DNA of 64,000 bases from Agrobacterium vitis (GCF_014926405.1 NZ_JACXXJ020000003.1:62001-126000); one strand, 5' to 3'. Shown: positions 27,199 through 37,194, counted from the first letter of the stretch. Made by a program: numbers and translations. Notes: generated by a model from the letters alone, not told the origin.

Positions 27199-28017
27199 AT
27201 GATCAGGGAAAAACGCAGCCGCGAATTCTATCTGCTCGCTATATTCTTTGCGCTCTTCGTGCTGTTTCTCTATGGGCCGCTCTCGGCGATCCTCATCCTG
27301 TCGTTCCAGGGAGAAAATGGTGGCCTGACCTTTCCGCTCAATGGTGTCTCGCTGCATTGGTTCGCCAATCTATTCGAAACCCAGGCCGTCGGCGATTTTG
27401 GCGGCGCCATCAAACGTTCGATCACACTCGGGTTGATGGTGATGGCGGTCACCGTACTGGTGTCGCTGCTGGCGGGCCTGGCGTTTCGCCGCAAATTCCA
27501 TGGCGCAACAGTGCTGTTCTATCTGGCCGTTGCCAGCCTGGTCGTGCCGTCGATCATCATTTCGCTCGGCATCGGAGTCGTCTTCCAGCAATTGGGCTTC
27601 CAGCCAAGCTGGTACAGTTCCGCCTTCGGCGCGCATTTGACCTGGACCCTGCCCTTTGGTGTGTTGATCATGTTCGCTGTCTTCAACCGCTTTTCACCCG
27701 CCTATGAAGAGGCGGCCCGCGACCTTGGCGCATCCTCATGGCAAACGTTTCGCTACGTTTTACTGCCGATGATCGCGCCCAGCCTGATTGGTGTTGGCCT
27801 GTTTGGCTTTTCGCTCTCCTATGACGAATTCGCCCGAACGCTGATGACGTCAGGCAGCTTCAACACCCTGCCACTGGAAATCTACGGCATGACGACCAAT
27901 GTCACCACACCGGTTCTCTATGCGCTGGGTACGGTGACGACGGTGTTTTCCTTTCTGGTCATTGCCCTGACGATTTTCCTCATTCGCCGGGTCAGCCGGC
28001 CTCGTGGCCATGCCTGA
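27199..28017 (+). CDS. ABC transporter permease, PotC type
   Basis: A 272-residue second permease with six predicted helices, starting FYLLAIFFALFVLFLYGPLSAILILSF. The EAA loop reads YEEAARDLGASSWQTFRYVLLPMIAPS (about residues 171-197). It pairs with the preceding permease and the PotA-like ATPase. A racemase-family gene begins 25 bases after its stop, in the same transcription unit. Confidence 0.92.
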   Translation: MIREKRSREFYLLAIFFALFVLFLYGPLSAILILSFQGENGGLTFPLNGVSLHWFANLFETQAVGDFGGAIKRSITLGLMVMAVTVLVSLLAGLAFRRKFHGATVLFYLAVASLVVPSIIISLGIGVVFQQLGFQPSWYSSAFGAHLTWTLPFGVLIMFAVFNRFSPAYEEAARDLGASSWQTFRYVLLPMIAPSLIGVGLFGFSLSYDEFARTLMTSGSFNTLPLEIYGMTTNVTTPVLYALGTVTTVFSFLVIALTIFLIRRVSRPRGHA

Positions 28018-28042
28018 GTGGGCAACCCTCGATCGGATTTTC

Positions 28043-28819
28043 ATGCGCATTCTGCTTATCAATCCCAATACAACCGCAAGCATGACAGCGACCGCTGCGG
28101 ACGCGGCCCGCCGCGTTGCCCATGCAGGAACCGAAATCCTGCCACGCACCTCGCAAATGGGCCCTGTCTCCATCGAAGGCTATTATGACGAGGCGCTGGC
28201 TGTTCCTGGCCTGCTGATGGAACTCGCCGACGGGGAAAAACAGGGCGCGGATGCCGCAATTATCGCTTGTTTCGATGACACTGGCCTTGATGCCGCCCGT
28301 GCATTGGCCGGTATTCCCGTCATCGGTATTTGCGAGGCAGCGATTGCGACGGTCAGCTTCATTGCCCGGAAGTTCAGTGTGGTAACGACAATGGAGCGGT
28401 CTCGGTTGCCCATCGAACACCTCGTTCGCCGTTATGGCGCATCTGACCGCTGCAAGGTGCGCGCCGCCGATATTCCGGTTCTCTCGCTGGAAGATCCATC
28501 CTCGAACGCACGGGAGCGGCTGCGGGCGGAGATTGCCAGAGCGCTGGCGCAAGACGGCGCGGAAGCCATCATTCTTGGATGTGCCGGGATGGCCGATCTG
28601 ACGGAAGCCCTGAGCGAGGAATTCGGAGTCCCGGTCATTGATGGCGTAGCGTGCGCCGTCAAGCAGGCGGAGACCCTGGTTTCCCTCGGACTGCGAACGG
28701 TTAAAAACAATGCCTATGCCACGCCCGTCAACAAGCCCTATCTCGGTTTGCTTAAAGCGTTCGAGCCGGCTGTTTTATTGGCAGACAAAGCTGCCGAGAA
28801 TCAGCAGATAGGTCATTGA
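28043..28819 (+). CDS. Asp/Glu/hydantoin racemase-family enzyme
   Basis: A 258-residue cofactor-independent racemase-fold protein starting MRILLINPNTTASMT, with the two catalytic cysteines at residue 76 (IIACFDDTG) and residue 180 (ILGCAGM), as in hydantoin and allantoin racemases. ATG at 28043 is preferred over an in-frame start inside the permease gene because the fold begins there. Last gene of the transporter operon, so it may epimerise the imported compound. Its last 68 bases overlap, tail to tail, the 3' end of the GGDEF-EAL gene. No hydantoinase or carbamoylase is nearby. Confidence 0.88.
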   Translation: MRILLINPNTTASMTATAADAARRVAHAGTEILPRTSQMGPVSIEGYYDEALAVPGLLMELADGEKQGADAAIIACFDDTGLDAARALAGIPVIGICEAAIATVSFIARKFSVVTTMERSRLPIEHLVRRYGASDRCKVRAADIPVLSLEDPSSNARERLRAEIARALAQDGAEAIILGCAGMADLTEALSEEFGVPVIDGVACAVKQAETLVSLGLRTVKNNAYATPVNKPYLGLLKAFEPAVLLADKAAENQQIGH

Positions 28820-30641
28820 AAAAGCGTGCATTTAAAGAGCTGCGCAATACCGATGGAAGTTGGTCCAGAGACTTGCGGCGCAACATGGCTGCCGCCTCCT
28901 TGCGATCCACCGCCTTGGAGAAGAGATAGCCCTGCCCCTCCTCGCATCCCAGCCGCAAAAGCAAATCACGCTGCTCCTGTGTTTCGATACCCTCCGCGAT
29001 GACACGGAAATTCAAACGGTCGGAAATCGACAATAGCCCGCCGACGATGACCGATGCTGGCTCTTCCTCAAGCAACCGGGCAATGAAAGAGCGATCGATT
29101 TTGATGATATCGAGCGGAACGGTCAGAAGATGCGTCAAGGACGCAAAACCGGTGCCAAAATCGTCGAGAGCCACAAGCATGCCCGCCTGACGCAATTGCT
29201 TGATCTGGTCCACCACATTGCGCTCGCGATTCCCCAGATAAATCGACTCCGTCAATTCAACGACAATGCGATCTACCCCAACACCAACCTTGTCCATTGC
29301 GCCGACTATCCGCTCGGTCAGGGAGCCGTCCAGAAAATCGCCCGCCGATACGTTCAAACCGATACGTCCGAATTCAAGTCCGCTGTCCAGCCAATCGCGA
29401 GCATCCCGCGCCACATTTTCCAACACACAAGCCGTCAGTGCCCGGGCCAGATGAACGTCGCTGGTCGCTTCATGAAAATGCGAGGCGGAAATGATATCGC
29501 CGTTACGGCTGGCAAGCCGACTAAGAGCCTCAAACCCGACAACAGAACCGGAGGCAAGATCAACGACGGGCTGATAATAGGTCTCGATCCGCTGTTCCCG
29601 CAATGCTTCGCTCACTTGCTGGAAAGAGCGAAACCGCCGGGCTATTTTCGAAACTGAGCCGACCGAATATTCAACAAACTGACCGCGACAGCGTTCCTTG
29701 GCTTCATAAAGCGCGAAATCAGCATTCTGGCGAACATCGTCAACGCTCTGCCCCTCACGCGCGACCGCGCCGCCTATGGTTCCGGCTGGATAAACCGTCT
29801 GGCCGGCGCAAATGCAAGGCTCTTTCAGCACGGCCAGAACATGAGCCGCATGGTAGCCGAGATCCACACAATCAACCCCGCGGACGATCAGGGCAAACTC
29901 GTCCCCGCCGAGCCGGAATGCGGTGTCGCAATCGGTCATCGCTTTCAACCGCAAGCCAACGGTGCGGATCAGATCATCGCCAGCCTGGTGCCCAAATGTA
30001 TCATTCACCTGCTTGAGATTATCGAGATCCACCAGCAGCAATCCCCATGGATTGCGTCCCACGTCTTCATTCATCACCGCTTCATTGAAGCCCGTGCGAT
30101 TTGGCAATCCCGTCAGCACATCGGTATAAGCAAGCCGTCTGCGCTCTTTCAGCCGCAACTCGCGCTCCAAGCCGATGGCGCAAAGATGCACACAGGCGGA
30201 AACAATGCCTTCCTCGATTTCGCTCGGACCGCGTTTTTGGCGGAAATAGAAGGCAAACGTACCCAATACCCGGCCATCGGAAATAATCGGCGTTGACCAG
30301 CACGCCAGAAAACCCAGTGGTAAAGCAAGGCCCTTGAACTCAGCCCAGAACGGATCGTTCTCAATGTCGGTCACCAGGACGGGACGACCACGAAAGGCCG
30401 CCGTGCCGCAAGAGCCGACACCTTCGCCGCAAGCCAAGCCGTTGATCGCCTGGGAATAATGCTCGGGAATGGAAGGGCCGGCAAGATGCTGAAGGCGCCC
30501 CGTATCGTCCAATGTCAAAACAGAACAGACAATATCATTAATAAGCGCCTCAACAGACCAGCAGAGGAAATCAACGGTCTCTGCCAAGGGGTCGCCTCTG
30601 GCGATCTTTTCCAAGATCCTGTTTTGCAGCTTGATCAACAT
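28752..30641 (-). CDS. GAF-GGDEF-EAL cyclic-di-GMP signalling protein
   Basis: A 629-residue cytoplasmic protein. An N-terminal GAF domain (about residues 15-160, CGEGVGSCGTAAFRGRPVLVTDI) senses a small ligand. A GGDEF diguanylate-cyclase domain has its active motif intact at 245-249 (RLGGDEFAL), but the inhibitory RxxD site five residues upstream is absent (TDCD). An EAL phosphodiesterase domain starts at residue 371 and retains LNVSAGDF, VELTESIYL, DDFGTGFASL and IKIDRSFI, so it is probably active. Net direction of c-di-GMP turnover cannot be told. Monocistronic, converging with the racemase gene. Confidence 0.95.
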   Translation of the reverse strand: MLIKLQNRILEKIARGDPLAETVDFLCWSVEALINDIVCSVLTLDDTGRLQHLAGPSIPEHYSQAINGLACGEGVGSCGTAAFRGRPVLVTDIENDPFWAEFKGLALPLGFLACWSTPIISDGRVLGTFAFYFRQKRGPSEIEEGIVSACVHLCAIGLERELRLKERRRLAYTDVLTGLPNRTGFNEAVMNEDVGRNPWGLLLVDLDNLKQVNDTFGHQAGDDLIRTVGLRLKAMTDCDTAFRLGGDEFALIVRGVDCVDLGYHAAHVLAVLKEPCICAGQTVYPAGTIGGAVAREGQSVDDVRQNADFALYEAKERCRGQFVEYSVGSVSKIARRFRSFQQVSEALREQRIETYYQPVVDLASGSVVGFEALSRLASRNGDIISASHFHEATSDVHLARALTACVLENVARDARDWLDSGLEFGRIGLNVSAGDFLDGSLTERIVGAMDKVGVGVDRIVVELTESIYLGNRERNVVDQIKQLRQAGMLVALDDFGTGFASLTHLLTVPLDIIKIDRSFIARLLEEEPASVIVGGLLSISDRLNFRVIAEGIETQEQRDLLLRLGCEEGQGYLFSKAVDRKEAAAMLRRKSLDQLPSVLRSSLNARFFNDLSADSRQLCLPIKQPARTL

Positions 30642-30888
30642 ATATCCCCATTCCCTTTCACTGACCTAGCTTAACCAATAGGAATTAAGGGGCAGTTACA
30701 AATATTCGAACCTTCTTTAATACATGATGTAGCGCAAAAAAGACGGCTGGAAAGCGCGGCTCCCGGCTCTGTTCTAACGATGATTTACAAATTGAAAAAA
30801 ATTCCGTTCGATTTTGCGGGCGGGAAGACGTGGCCTGCGCGGCAATCGTGGCTTGTCGTGACGGCAAATGCGTCCCCGCAAAAGGCCG

Positions 30889-30921
30889 TTCTGGACGGGC
30901 GCAAATAAAGCCCGCCCAGAA
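30889..30921. terminator. Possible terminator behind the fumarylacetoacetase-family gene
   Basis: TTCTGGACGGGC pairs with GCCCGCCCAGAA (one mismatch) around a nine-base loop, 14 bp past the stop at 30935. On the minus strand the downstream T-run is short, so strength is uncertain. The rest of 30642-30934 shows nothing recognisable. Confidence 0.5.
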
Positions 30922-30934
30922 AAAAGCTATAGGC

Positions 30935-31786
30935 TTAGAGCGCGCCGATCACCGGGTTGACCAGCAGGCCAACACCTGGAATATCCACTTCAAACACATC
31001 GCCCGCTTTCATGAACAAGGGCGGCTCGCGTCTCTCACCGACGCCACCAGGGGTTCCGGTGACGATCACATCGCCTGCCGACAAGGGTGTGAAGGCGGAT
31101 AGATAAGCAATTAGAGCCGGAATAGGGAAGATCAGGTCGGCCAACGTCGCCTGCTGAACGACCTGGCCGTTGAGGCGCCCCGTGATGGAAAGCTGCGTAT
31201 AGTCTTCCACCTCATCCGCTGTCACCAGAGCCGGACCGAAAGCACCGGTCGCTGGAAAATTCTTGCCAGGCGCAAATTGTGAACTATGGCGCTGCCAGTC
31301 GCGCACCGAACCGTCATGATAGCAGGAATAACCGGCAATATGCTGCATGGCATCTTCCTCAGTGATATTGCGTCCACCGCGCCCGATAACCACAGCAAGC
31401 TCGGCTTCGAAATCGAGGCAATCCGACTGGCTCGGCTTGATGATCGGCTGGCCATGGCCAATCTGGCTATCGGCAAAGCGAATGAAGACGGTTGGATGCC
31501 CAACTTCAGGCCGTTTGGTTTCTTCCCGATGGGCGACGTAATTGACGCCGATGCACAGGATCTTGCTGGGATCAGGAATGACCGGCAGGAGGGTAACATC
31601 GGAAAATGCCAGTTCCGGTTTGCGGTCACCGGCATAGTCGGCAGCGATTTCCAGGAGATCGTCCAGGATCGCCTGTTTTAGGGTCAGGCAATCATAGCTG
31701 AGACGACCGGTAAGATCGACGATGCCACCGCCGACCACCGCACCGAATCCAGCCCGGCCAAGTCGGGTAAAACTGACGAATTTCAT
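30935..31786 (-). CDS. Fumarylacetoacetate hydrolase-family protein
   Basis: A 283-residue FAH-fold enzyme; members hydrolyse or decarboxylate 2,4-diketo acids and related compounds with Mg2+. Visible signatures are CIGVNYVAHREETKR, metal ligands in FEAELAVVIGRGGRNI (E-x-E) and YSCYHDGSVRDWQR, the later NGQVVQQATLADLIFPIPALIAYLS, and VIVTGTPGGVG. ATG at 31786 has GGAG nine bases upstream. It lies 122 bp behind rhaK on the same strand and could be the last gene of the rha operon. In the non-phosphorylating rhamnose pathway an FAH-family hydrolase (LRA6) acts, but none of the other genes of that route is present, so the link is unproven. Confidence 0.88.
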   Translation of the reverse strand: MKFVSFTRLGRAGFGAVVGGGIVDLTGRLSYDCLTLKQAILDDLLEIAADYAGDRKPELAFSDVTLLPVIPDPSKILCIGVNYVAHREETKRPEVGHPTVFIRFADSQIGHGQPIIKPSQSDCLDFEAELAVVIGRGGRNITEEDAMQHIAGYSCYHDGSVRDWQRHSSQFAPGKNFPATGAFGPALVTADEVEDYTQLSITGRLNGQVVQQATLADLIFPIPALIAYLSAFTPLSAGDVIVTGTPGGVGERREPPLFMKAGDVFEVDIPGVGLLVNPVIGAL

Positions 31787-31908
31787 GAGGATGTCTCCGA
31801 TCTGCATGCTGAAATGACGATGCGGCAGGTCCTATCGGAACAAGCCACCACCACCGCATGTCTAGCAAGCCGGCAAACGCAAACCAAGCGGGTAAAATCG
31901 TCCGCACT

Positions 31909-33315
31909 TCACGTTGGCGTGGAGGCTTCAGGAAAGACGACGCCGCACCGATCCTGAAAATCCTGAAAATACTTTTTCAAATCAAGCTGATCCGGGCCGA
32001 CATGGATCTCACGCGGCATTGGCACTACCATTCCTGTCAACAGCGCCGCCCCTTCCGCGGTCCCCGTCGGTGTTCCACCTTCAGCCACCACAACCTCACG
32101 CCCGGTACATGCAGCAAGAGCGCGAAGGTAGAGACGGTTTTTGGCAAACGGCCCTTCGACGAGAACAGGGCCTATCGCGCCGATCAACGACAGCGACGAT
32201 GCCGTCATCATCGCCGCATAAAGGCTCGCTGCCGCATAGAGCTGTGCCGCACCTTCCGGCACCACCGTCCATCCACCGTTTCGGGTCGGATAAGGACCGG
32301 AGCCCTCGACTACGCTTGGCAGGCGCATGACATCACCACTGATCACCTGTTCTGCCGCCCGCTCGATCTCAACCTCATCCGGGGCCTCCAATCCCTGGAC
32401 GAGTATTTCGAATTCCCGTCCGCCCATATAGCGGCACGAGGGTACGGCATGGCCATGCGCATCGACATTGGCCAAGGTATCGCGAACCGGATCGAGATAC
32501 GCGACCGTGCTGCCGACAGCAAATCCGATGATCCAGGTGCCAGTAGAAACGACAGTGAAAGGTTTTTCACGTCGTAAGAGATGCGGCAGCAGCGACGCAT
32601 TGCTATCGTGAATGCCGCAATAGACCGGAACAGGACGTGAGAGACCTATCTGTTCGGCCAGTGATTGCTTGACCTCTCCCAAAGCATCAAAAGCCGACCG
32701 CAAGGGGGCGAGATATGGACCAAGCTCCAACCGCTCGACCAGGCTTGAATAACAACCCTGCTGTGGTCTCCATAAATCCGTATGGCATCCCAGCGAGGTC
32801 GCCTCATTCGCCGCCACGCCGGTCAGTCTGAAAGCCCAATACTGCGGATAGGTGACAATGGTCGCAACCCCGGTAAAAAGCTCGGGAAAGGCCGTTTTCT
32901 GGTAATGCAACTGGGCGCCGAGGTTGAGACCGCCTGGCAGGCGCGGTGAAAATGTTTCATCAAAACTCGGTCGCAAGGCATCATAGGCAAGACTAATCGC
33001 TTCGGGATAGCGGTATTCGTAATCCAGCACCGGCATTGCCAGTTCACCGTCACCGTCAAGCAAGGCAGCACTTGCGCCATGGGTGGTGATGGAAATTGCA
33101 TCGAAACCCGGTCCTGCGGCGAAGGTTTTCAAAGCATCCAGGATGAAGGACCACAGCTTGTCCGTATCGAAATGCGGATAAGGCCCCTCCCCGACAACTG
33201 TATTTGGCATACGCCGACAGCCAAGTTCCAAGCCCGTCGATGCCTGCAAGACGACGACCTTGGCATTGGTCTTGCCAATATCGATGACGGCGACGGTTTC
33301 GGATATACTGCTCAT
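31909..33315 (-). CDS. rhaK: L-rhamnose locus sugar kinase (FGGY family)
   Basis: A 468-residue FGGY carbohydrate kinase that phosphorylates the rhamnose-derived ketose (L-rhamnulose) in the phosphorylating pathway. The N-terminal ATPase-fold motif [15 protein letters not shown] (about residues 9-23), [13 protein letters not shown], the central [16 protein letters not shown] and [10 protein letters not shown], and the late [23 protein letters not shown] are visible. In Rhizobium leguminosarum RhaK is also needed for rhamnose uptake by the RhaSTPQ transporter (literature). Its ATG overlaps the rhaU stop by four bases. Confidence 0.93.
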   Translation of the reverse strand: MSSISETVAVIDIGKTNAKVVVLQASTGLELGCRRMPNTVVGEGPYPHFDTDKLWSFILDALKTFAAGPGFDAISITTHGASAALLDGDGELAMPVLDYEYRYPEAISLAYDALRPSFDETFSPRLPGGLNLGAQLHYQKTAFPELFTGVATIVTYPQYWAFRLTGVAANEATSLGCHTDLWRPQQGCYSSLVERLELGPYLAPLRSAFDALGEVKQSLAEQIGLSRPVPVYCGIHDSNASLLPHLLRREKPFTVVSTGTWIIGFAVGSTVAYLDPVRDTLANVDAHGHAVPSCRYMGGREFEILVQGLEAPDEVEIERAAEQVISGDVMRLPSVVEGSGPYPTRNGGWTVVPEGAAQLYAAASLYAAMMTASSLSLIGAIGPVLVEGPFAKNRLYLRALAACTGREVVVAEGGTPTGTAEGAALLTGMVVPMPREIHVGPDQLDLKKYFQDFQDRCGVVFPEASTPT

Positions 33316-33641
33316 GACATGTAAAATACCGGTACGAGATCGACAGCCACCGGCGACCCATCCGGATTGGTGGCCATGATATCACCCATATGCGCCCACC
33401 AGCGCTGCATGACCGGGTGCTCAGGCAGTGCGGCCATGTCATGGCTTTTGTGACGGGTCAGCAGGCCGAAGAGCGTGTTTGTTTCCCGGTCGAGATGGAT
33501 GGAATAATCACTGACCCCAGCCTCATGCAACAACGCCACCAGTTCGGGCCAGATTGCATCGTGCCTCTTTTTATATTCGGCCTCCATGCCTGGATGGAGC
33601 TGCATCTTGAAGGCATATTTTTCGGTCTCTGCCATGCTCAT
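33312..33641 (-). CDS. rhaU: L-rhamnose mutarotase
   Basis: A 109-residue protein of the RhaM/RhaU family that interconverts the anomers of L-rhamnose. Family motifs are [26 protein letters not shown] (with the active-site Tyr and His) and the terminal [21 protein letters not shown]. Start at 33641 is set by the ATGA overlap with the rhaQ stop. A much longer upstream open frame is the rhaQ coding region in another phase. Coupled to rhaK by another ATGA. Confidence 0.93.
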   Translation of the reverse strand: MSMAETEKYAFKMQLHPGMEAEYKKRHDAIWPELVALLHEAGVSDYSIHLDRETNTLFGLLTRHKSHDMAALPEHPVMQRWWAHMGDIMATNPDGSPVAVDLVPVFYMS

Positions 33642-34651
33642 GTCCTCATATCCCGCATCCGTCGCGCCAGAATTGGCAGGGCGATGGTGATGATCAGCAA
33701 CAGGCCGATGAAGATTGACATGACAATGCCCGGCACATTCAGCAGCCCAAGCCCAAATGTCACCAGGCCCATGACGAAGGCTGCAATCACCACGCCGCCA
33801 ATCGTGCCAGCCCCACCGACAATCGATACGCCGCCCAGCACCACCATGGTGACGGCTTCCAATTCCCATCCCTGGGCAATGGATGGCCGTGTCGAACCTA
33901 GTCGGGACGTCAGGCAAACGGCAGCAATGCCGCTCATCAATCCGGTCAGCAAAAACAGGATGAATTTGACCCGGTCGACCGGAATGCCTGAAAATCTTGC
34001 CGCCAGCGGATTATTGCCGATCACATAGACCTGACGTCCGAAATTGGTGGCATGCAGCAGCACCGCAAACAGGGCAGCCAGCACAAGGAAGAGGACGAAT
34101 TCGAAGGAAAACACCCAGGCCACATAGCCCTGGCCGAAATAGGCGAAGCTTTCCGGATATTTTCCATAGGCCTGATCGCCAAGCACGATATAGGAAATGC
34201 CGCGAAACAGGCTCATCGTGCCGATGGTGACGACGATGGAAGGCAGTTTCAGCCCGGCCACCAACACACCATTGAAAACCCCGCATAAAAGTCCAACGCC
34301 GATACCGATCATCACCAGGCCAGGCGTGCCGACACCCAACTGGGCGGCGGCGCCCATGGCCGTCGAGGCCAGCGCAATGATTGCAGCGACCGAAAGATCG
34401 ATCTCACCGGCAATCACCAGCAATGCCATGGCAAAAGCGATCATCGCCTTTTCAGTGAAATTGAAGGTGGCGTCCGACAGGTTCCAGGCGTCCAAAAAAT
34501 AAGGGGAGGCCAGCGCGTTGGCGATGAAAATCGCGACTGCGACACCCAACAACAATACTTCCCAGCTGGCCAGCAGGCGGCGTATCGGGGTGCCTAGCTT
34601 GTCGGGAATGCGGCGCTTGGCCGGGGTTTGTTCAACAGGTGCCATTGTCAT
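33638..34651 (-). CDS. rhaQ: Rhamnose ABC transporter permease
   Basis: A 337-residue inner-membrane permease of the ribose/sugar (RbsC) class with about ten helices. Typical segments are [42 protein letters not shown] and [23 protein letters not shown]. Start at 34651 (MTMAPVEQT) is fixed by the four-base ATGA overlap with the rhaP stop; upstream open codons up to 35152 are rhaP read out of phase. Works with RhaP as a heterodimeric channel, with the double ATPase RhaT and binding protein RhaS. Confidence 0.93.
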   Translation of the reverse strand: MTMAPVEQTPAKRRIPDKLGTPIRRLLASWEVLLLGVAVAIFIANALASPYFLDAWNLSDATFNFTEKAMIAFAMALLVIAGEIDLSVAAIIALASTAMGAAAQLGVGTPGLVMIGIGVGLLCGVFNGVLVAGLKLPSIVVTIGTMSLFRGISYIVLGDQAYGKYPESFAYFGQGYVAWVFSFEFVLFLVLAALFAVLLHATNFGRQVYVIGNNPLAARFSGIPVDRVKFILFLLTGLMSGIAAVCLTSRLGSTRPSIAQGWELEAVTMVVLGGVSIVGGAGTIGGVVIAAFVMGLVTFGLGLLNVPGIVMSIFIGLLLIITIALPILARRMRDMRT

Positions 34652-35649
34652 GCCGTAACCTCCTGAACCGTACTGCCCGCGGCCCTGTCGCGCAGGATGA
34701 TCCGGCCCTTTCTGCGTTCGGCCCGGGCGTTGAACACCACGGCCAAAACAATCACCACACCCGATATTGCCATCTGGGCGAAGGGCGAAATGCCGATGAC
34801 AGGCAATGCATTCTTGATAACGCCCAGAAACAAAGCCCCCAGCACGGTGCCGGCGACCGAGCCAATGCCACCGGCGATCGAAATGCCGCCGATAACGCAA
34901 GCTGCCACGCTGTCCAATTCGAAACCGCTGGCAATATCCACATAGGCAACCGCGTAGCGCGACACCCAGAGATAGCCGCAGAGGCCAGCAAGTCCGCCTG
35001 ATAGCACGAAGGCCAGAAAACGTGTCCATCCGATATCGATTCCGGCATAAACGGCAGCCATCGCATTCCCCCCGGCCGCATAGGTGGCGCGGCCAAAGGT
35101 GGTGCGTCCCAGCACAACGGCCATGGCGATGACCACGATAACTGCTATCCATGCCAGAACCGGAAGCCCCATGATGACAATGCGCGGCAGGTTGAGGAAA
35201 TCTGGCGTCATCTGATGAGCGTTGACCCAGGCCCCGCCCGACAGCACGAAAGCCATGCCGCGATAAATCGTCAGCGTACCCAACGTCACGACGATGGGCG
35301 GGATTTGCAACAGCCAGACGAGATAGCCATTAATCGCGCCGAGGGCCGCCCCGATCAGCACGGCCATGCCAATCAGCAGCACCAGCGGCAGGCCCGGAAA
35401 ATTCGAATCCATCATCGCCACCGCCATGCCGGAAAAGGCCAGATTGGCCGCAACCGACAGATCGATCGATTTGGTGAGGATCACAGTCATCTGCGCCAGC
35501 GCCAGAATGATCAGGATCGACGTATCATTGAAGATCGTCGCCAGATTGCCAGGCGAGGCAAAACCGTCTGCCCGGGTGGCGAACCCAGCGATCAGCAGGA
35601 GGATAATGACACCCAATGCTATCTCGCGGTGTTTCAGCAGGCTTTTCAT
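34648..35649 (-). CDS. rhaP: Rhamnose ABC transporter permease
   Basis: A 333-residue RbsC-type permease paired with RhaQ. Visible family segments are LTKSIDLSVAANLAFSGMAVA, LLQIPPIVVTLGTLTIYRGMAF and ELDSVAACVIGGISIAGGIGSVAGT. ATG at 35649 is chosen over an in-frame TTG two codons earlier; GAGG lies eight bases upstream. The stop overlaps the rhaQ start, so the two channel subunits are made in step. Nine bases separate it from rhaT. Confidence 0.93.
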   Translation of the reverse strand: MKSLLKHREIALGVIILLLIAGFATRADGFASPGNLATIFNDTSILIILALAQMTVILTKSIDLSVAANLAFSGMAVAMMDSNFPGLPLVLLIGMAVLIGAALGAINGYLVWLLQIPPIVVTLGTLTIYRGMAFVLSGGAWVNAHQMTPDFLNLPRIVIMGLPVLAWIAVIVVIAMAVVLGRTTFGRATYAAGGNAMAAVYAGIDIGWTRFLAFVLSGGLAGLCGYLWVSRYAVAYVDIASGFELDSVAACVIGGISIAGGIGSVAGTVLGALFLGVIKNALPVIGISPFAQMAISGVVIVLAVVFNARAERRKGRIILRDRAAGSTVQEVTA

Positions 35650-35658
35650 TGTCAAACC

Positions 35659-37194
35659 TCACGCATTGCCGGTTGCCGCCCGCACCAGAACTTCCGGTGT
35701 CAGCGCCTCCCGCTCAAAAATTCCAGCCTGCAATCCCTCACGCATCACCATGACCCGGTCGGACATGCCGAGGATCTCCGGCAGTTCGGAGGAAATCATG
35801 ATGATTGACAGGCCCTCCGCCGCGAGTTCGGAGATAAAACCATGCACAGCGGCCTTGGAGCCGATATCGATCCCCTTGGTTGGCTCATCGAGAATGATGA
35901 CCTTCGGCTTGGTGGCCAGCCATTTGCCAATCACCACTTTCTGCTGATTGCCACCCGACAGCGTACCAACCGGCACGGACAGCGCCGCCGCCCGCAGGTC
36001 CAGCCGCTCGGCATAGTGGCGTGCCAGAGCCAACTCATTGACAACCTTAAGAAAGCCGCGGGCCGAAACACGCGCCAGCGATGGAAGCGACATATTCTGG
36101 TAAATCGGCATTTGCAGCGCCAACCCATGACGCCCGCGCTCTTCCGGCACATAGACGATGCCAGCGGCAATGGCGTCAGCGGGCGAGCGAATATCGAGCG
36201 CCCTGCCCTCCAGCGTCACCGTGCCTGAAGCCGGGTGAGTGATGCCAAACAGCGACTGGCATAACTCGGAACGCCCCGCCCCAATCAAGCCGTAAAAACC
36301 CAGGATTTCGCCCTTGCGCAAGTCGAAGGAAATGTCGCGAAATTCGGTATCATGACAATAGCGAGAAACGGAAAGCACCGCCGCGCCGATGGAAACGTCA
36401 ATCTTTGGAAAAGCATCATGCACATCCCGGCCAACCATCAGCCGAACGATCTCGTCCTGTGGTGTTGATTGCAGTCGCCCCGCACCGACCATTTTCCCAT
36501 CGCGGAATACCGCGTAATTTTCGGCGATTTCATAGACTTCATCAAACTTGTGACTGATGAACAGGATTGCCTTGCCATCCCGCTTCAGCCCTTCAACGAT
36601 GCGAAACAGATCATCGATTTCCTTACGTGACAGGGCAGCCGTCGGCTCGTCCATGATAACGATCCGCGCTTCAACCGAAAGTGCGCGCGCAATCGCCACC
36701 AGATGCCGCTGGGCAATGGAGAGATCCTTCAATTTAATGGTCGGATCGATCTTGCTTTCCAGCCGATCCATCAGCGCCCTGGCTTTGGTGTTGATGCCGT
36801 TCCAGTCGATGAAGCCGAAACGGGTTTTCGGCGCATGGCCGAGAAAGATGTTTTCCGCAACACTCAACTCATCAAACAGCACGGTTTCCTGATGGATGGC
36901 CGTCACGCCCGCATCGATGGCAGCCTGGGCATTGGCGAAGGTCACCGGCGAACCATCAATGACGATCTCCCCCTCATTGGGCCGGTAAATGCCCGTCAGG
37001 ATTTTGACCAGCGTCGATTTACCGGCGCCATTTTCGCCGATCAATGCCGTCACCTCGCCGGGATAAAGGGCGATATTCACGCTATCCAGCGCCTTCACAC
37101 CCGGAAAGATCTGCGAAATGCCGCGCATCTCCAGTATCGGTGCGCGATCACCGAGCGGTACTGCATCAAGCTTTGTGGTTTGGACACTCATCAT
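35659..37194 (-). CDS. rhaT: Rhamnose ABC transporter double ATPase
   Basis: A 511-residue RbsA-type protein with two nucleotide-binding domains. The first has Walker A GENGAGKST (about residues 52-60) and Walker B VIMDEPTAALS. The second, from about residue 260, has the degenerate loop GLIGAGRSEL in place of Walker A, with signature LSGGNQQKVVIGKWL and VIILDEPTKGIDIGS, the usual asymmetry of this class. Start at 37194 (ATGATG) is preferred over a GTG at 37203. This RhaT is the ATPase of the rhizobial system and is unrelated to the E. coli permease of that name. Confidence 0.93.
   Translation of the reverse strand: MMSVQTTKLDAVPLGDRAPILEMRGISQIFPGVKALDSVNIALYPGEVTALIGENGAGKSTLVKILTGIYRPNEGEIVIDGSPVTFANAQAAIDAGVTAIHQETVLFDELSVAENIFLGHAPKTRFGFIDWNGINTKARALMDRLESKIDPTIKLKDLSIAQRHLVAIARALSVEARIVIMDEPTAALSRKEIDDLFRIVEGLKRDGKAILFISHKFDEVYEIAENYAVFRDGKMVGAGRLQSTPQDEIVRLMVGRDVHDAFPKIDVSIGAAVLSVSRYCHDTEFRDISFDLRKGEILGFYGLIGAGRSELCQSLFGITHPASGTVTLEGRALDIRSPADAIAAGIVYVPEERGRHGLALQMPIYQNMSLPSLARVSARGFLKVVNELALARHYAERLDLRAAALSVPVGTLSGGNQQKVVIGKWLATKPKVIILDEPTKGIDIGSKAAVHGFISELAAEGLSIIMISSELPEILGMSDRVMVMREGLQAGIFEREALTPEVLVRAATGNA

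Noticed and set aside
34652..35152. 167-codon extension of rhaQ
   Set aside because: Lies inside rhaP out of phase; the ATGA overlap at 34651 is the natural start.
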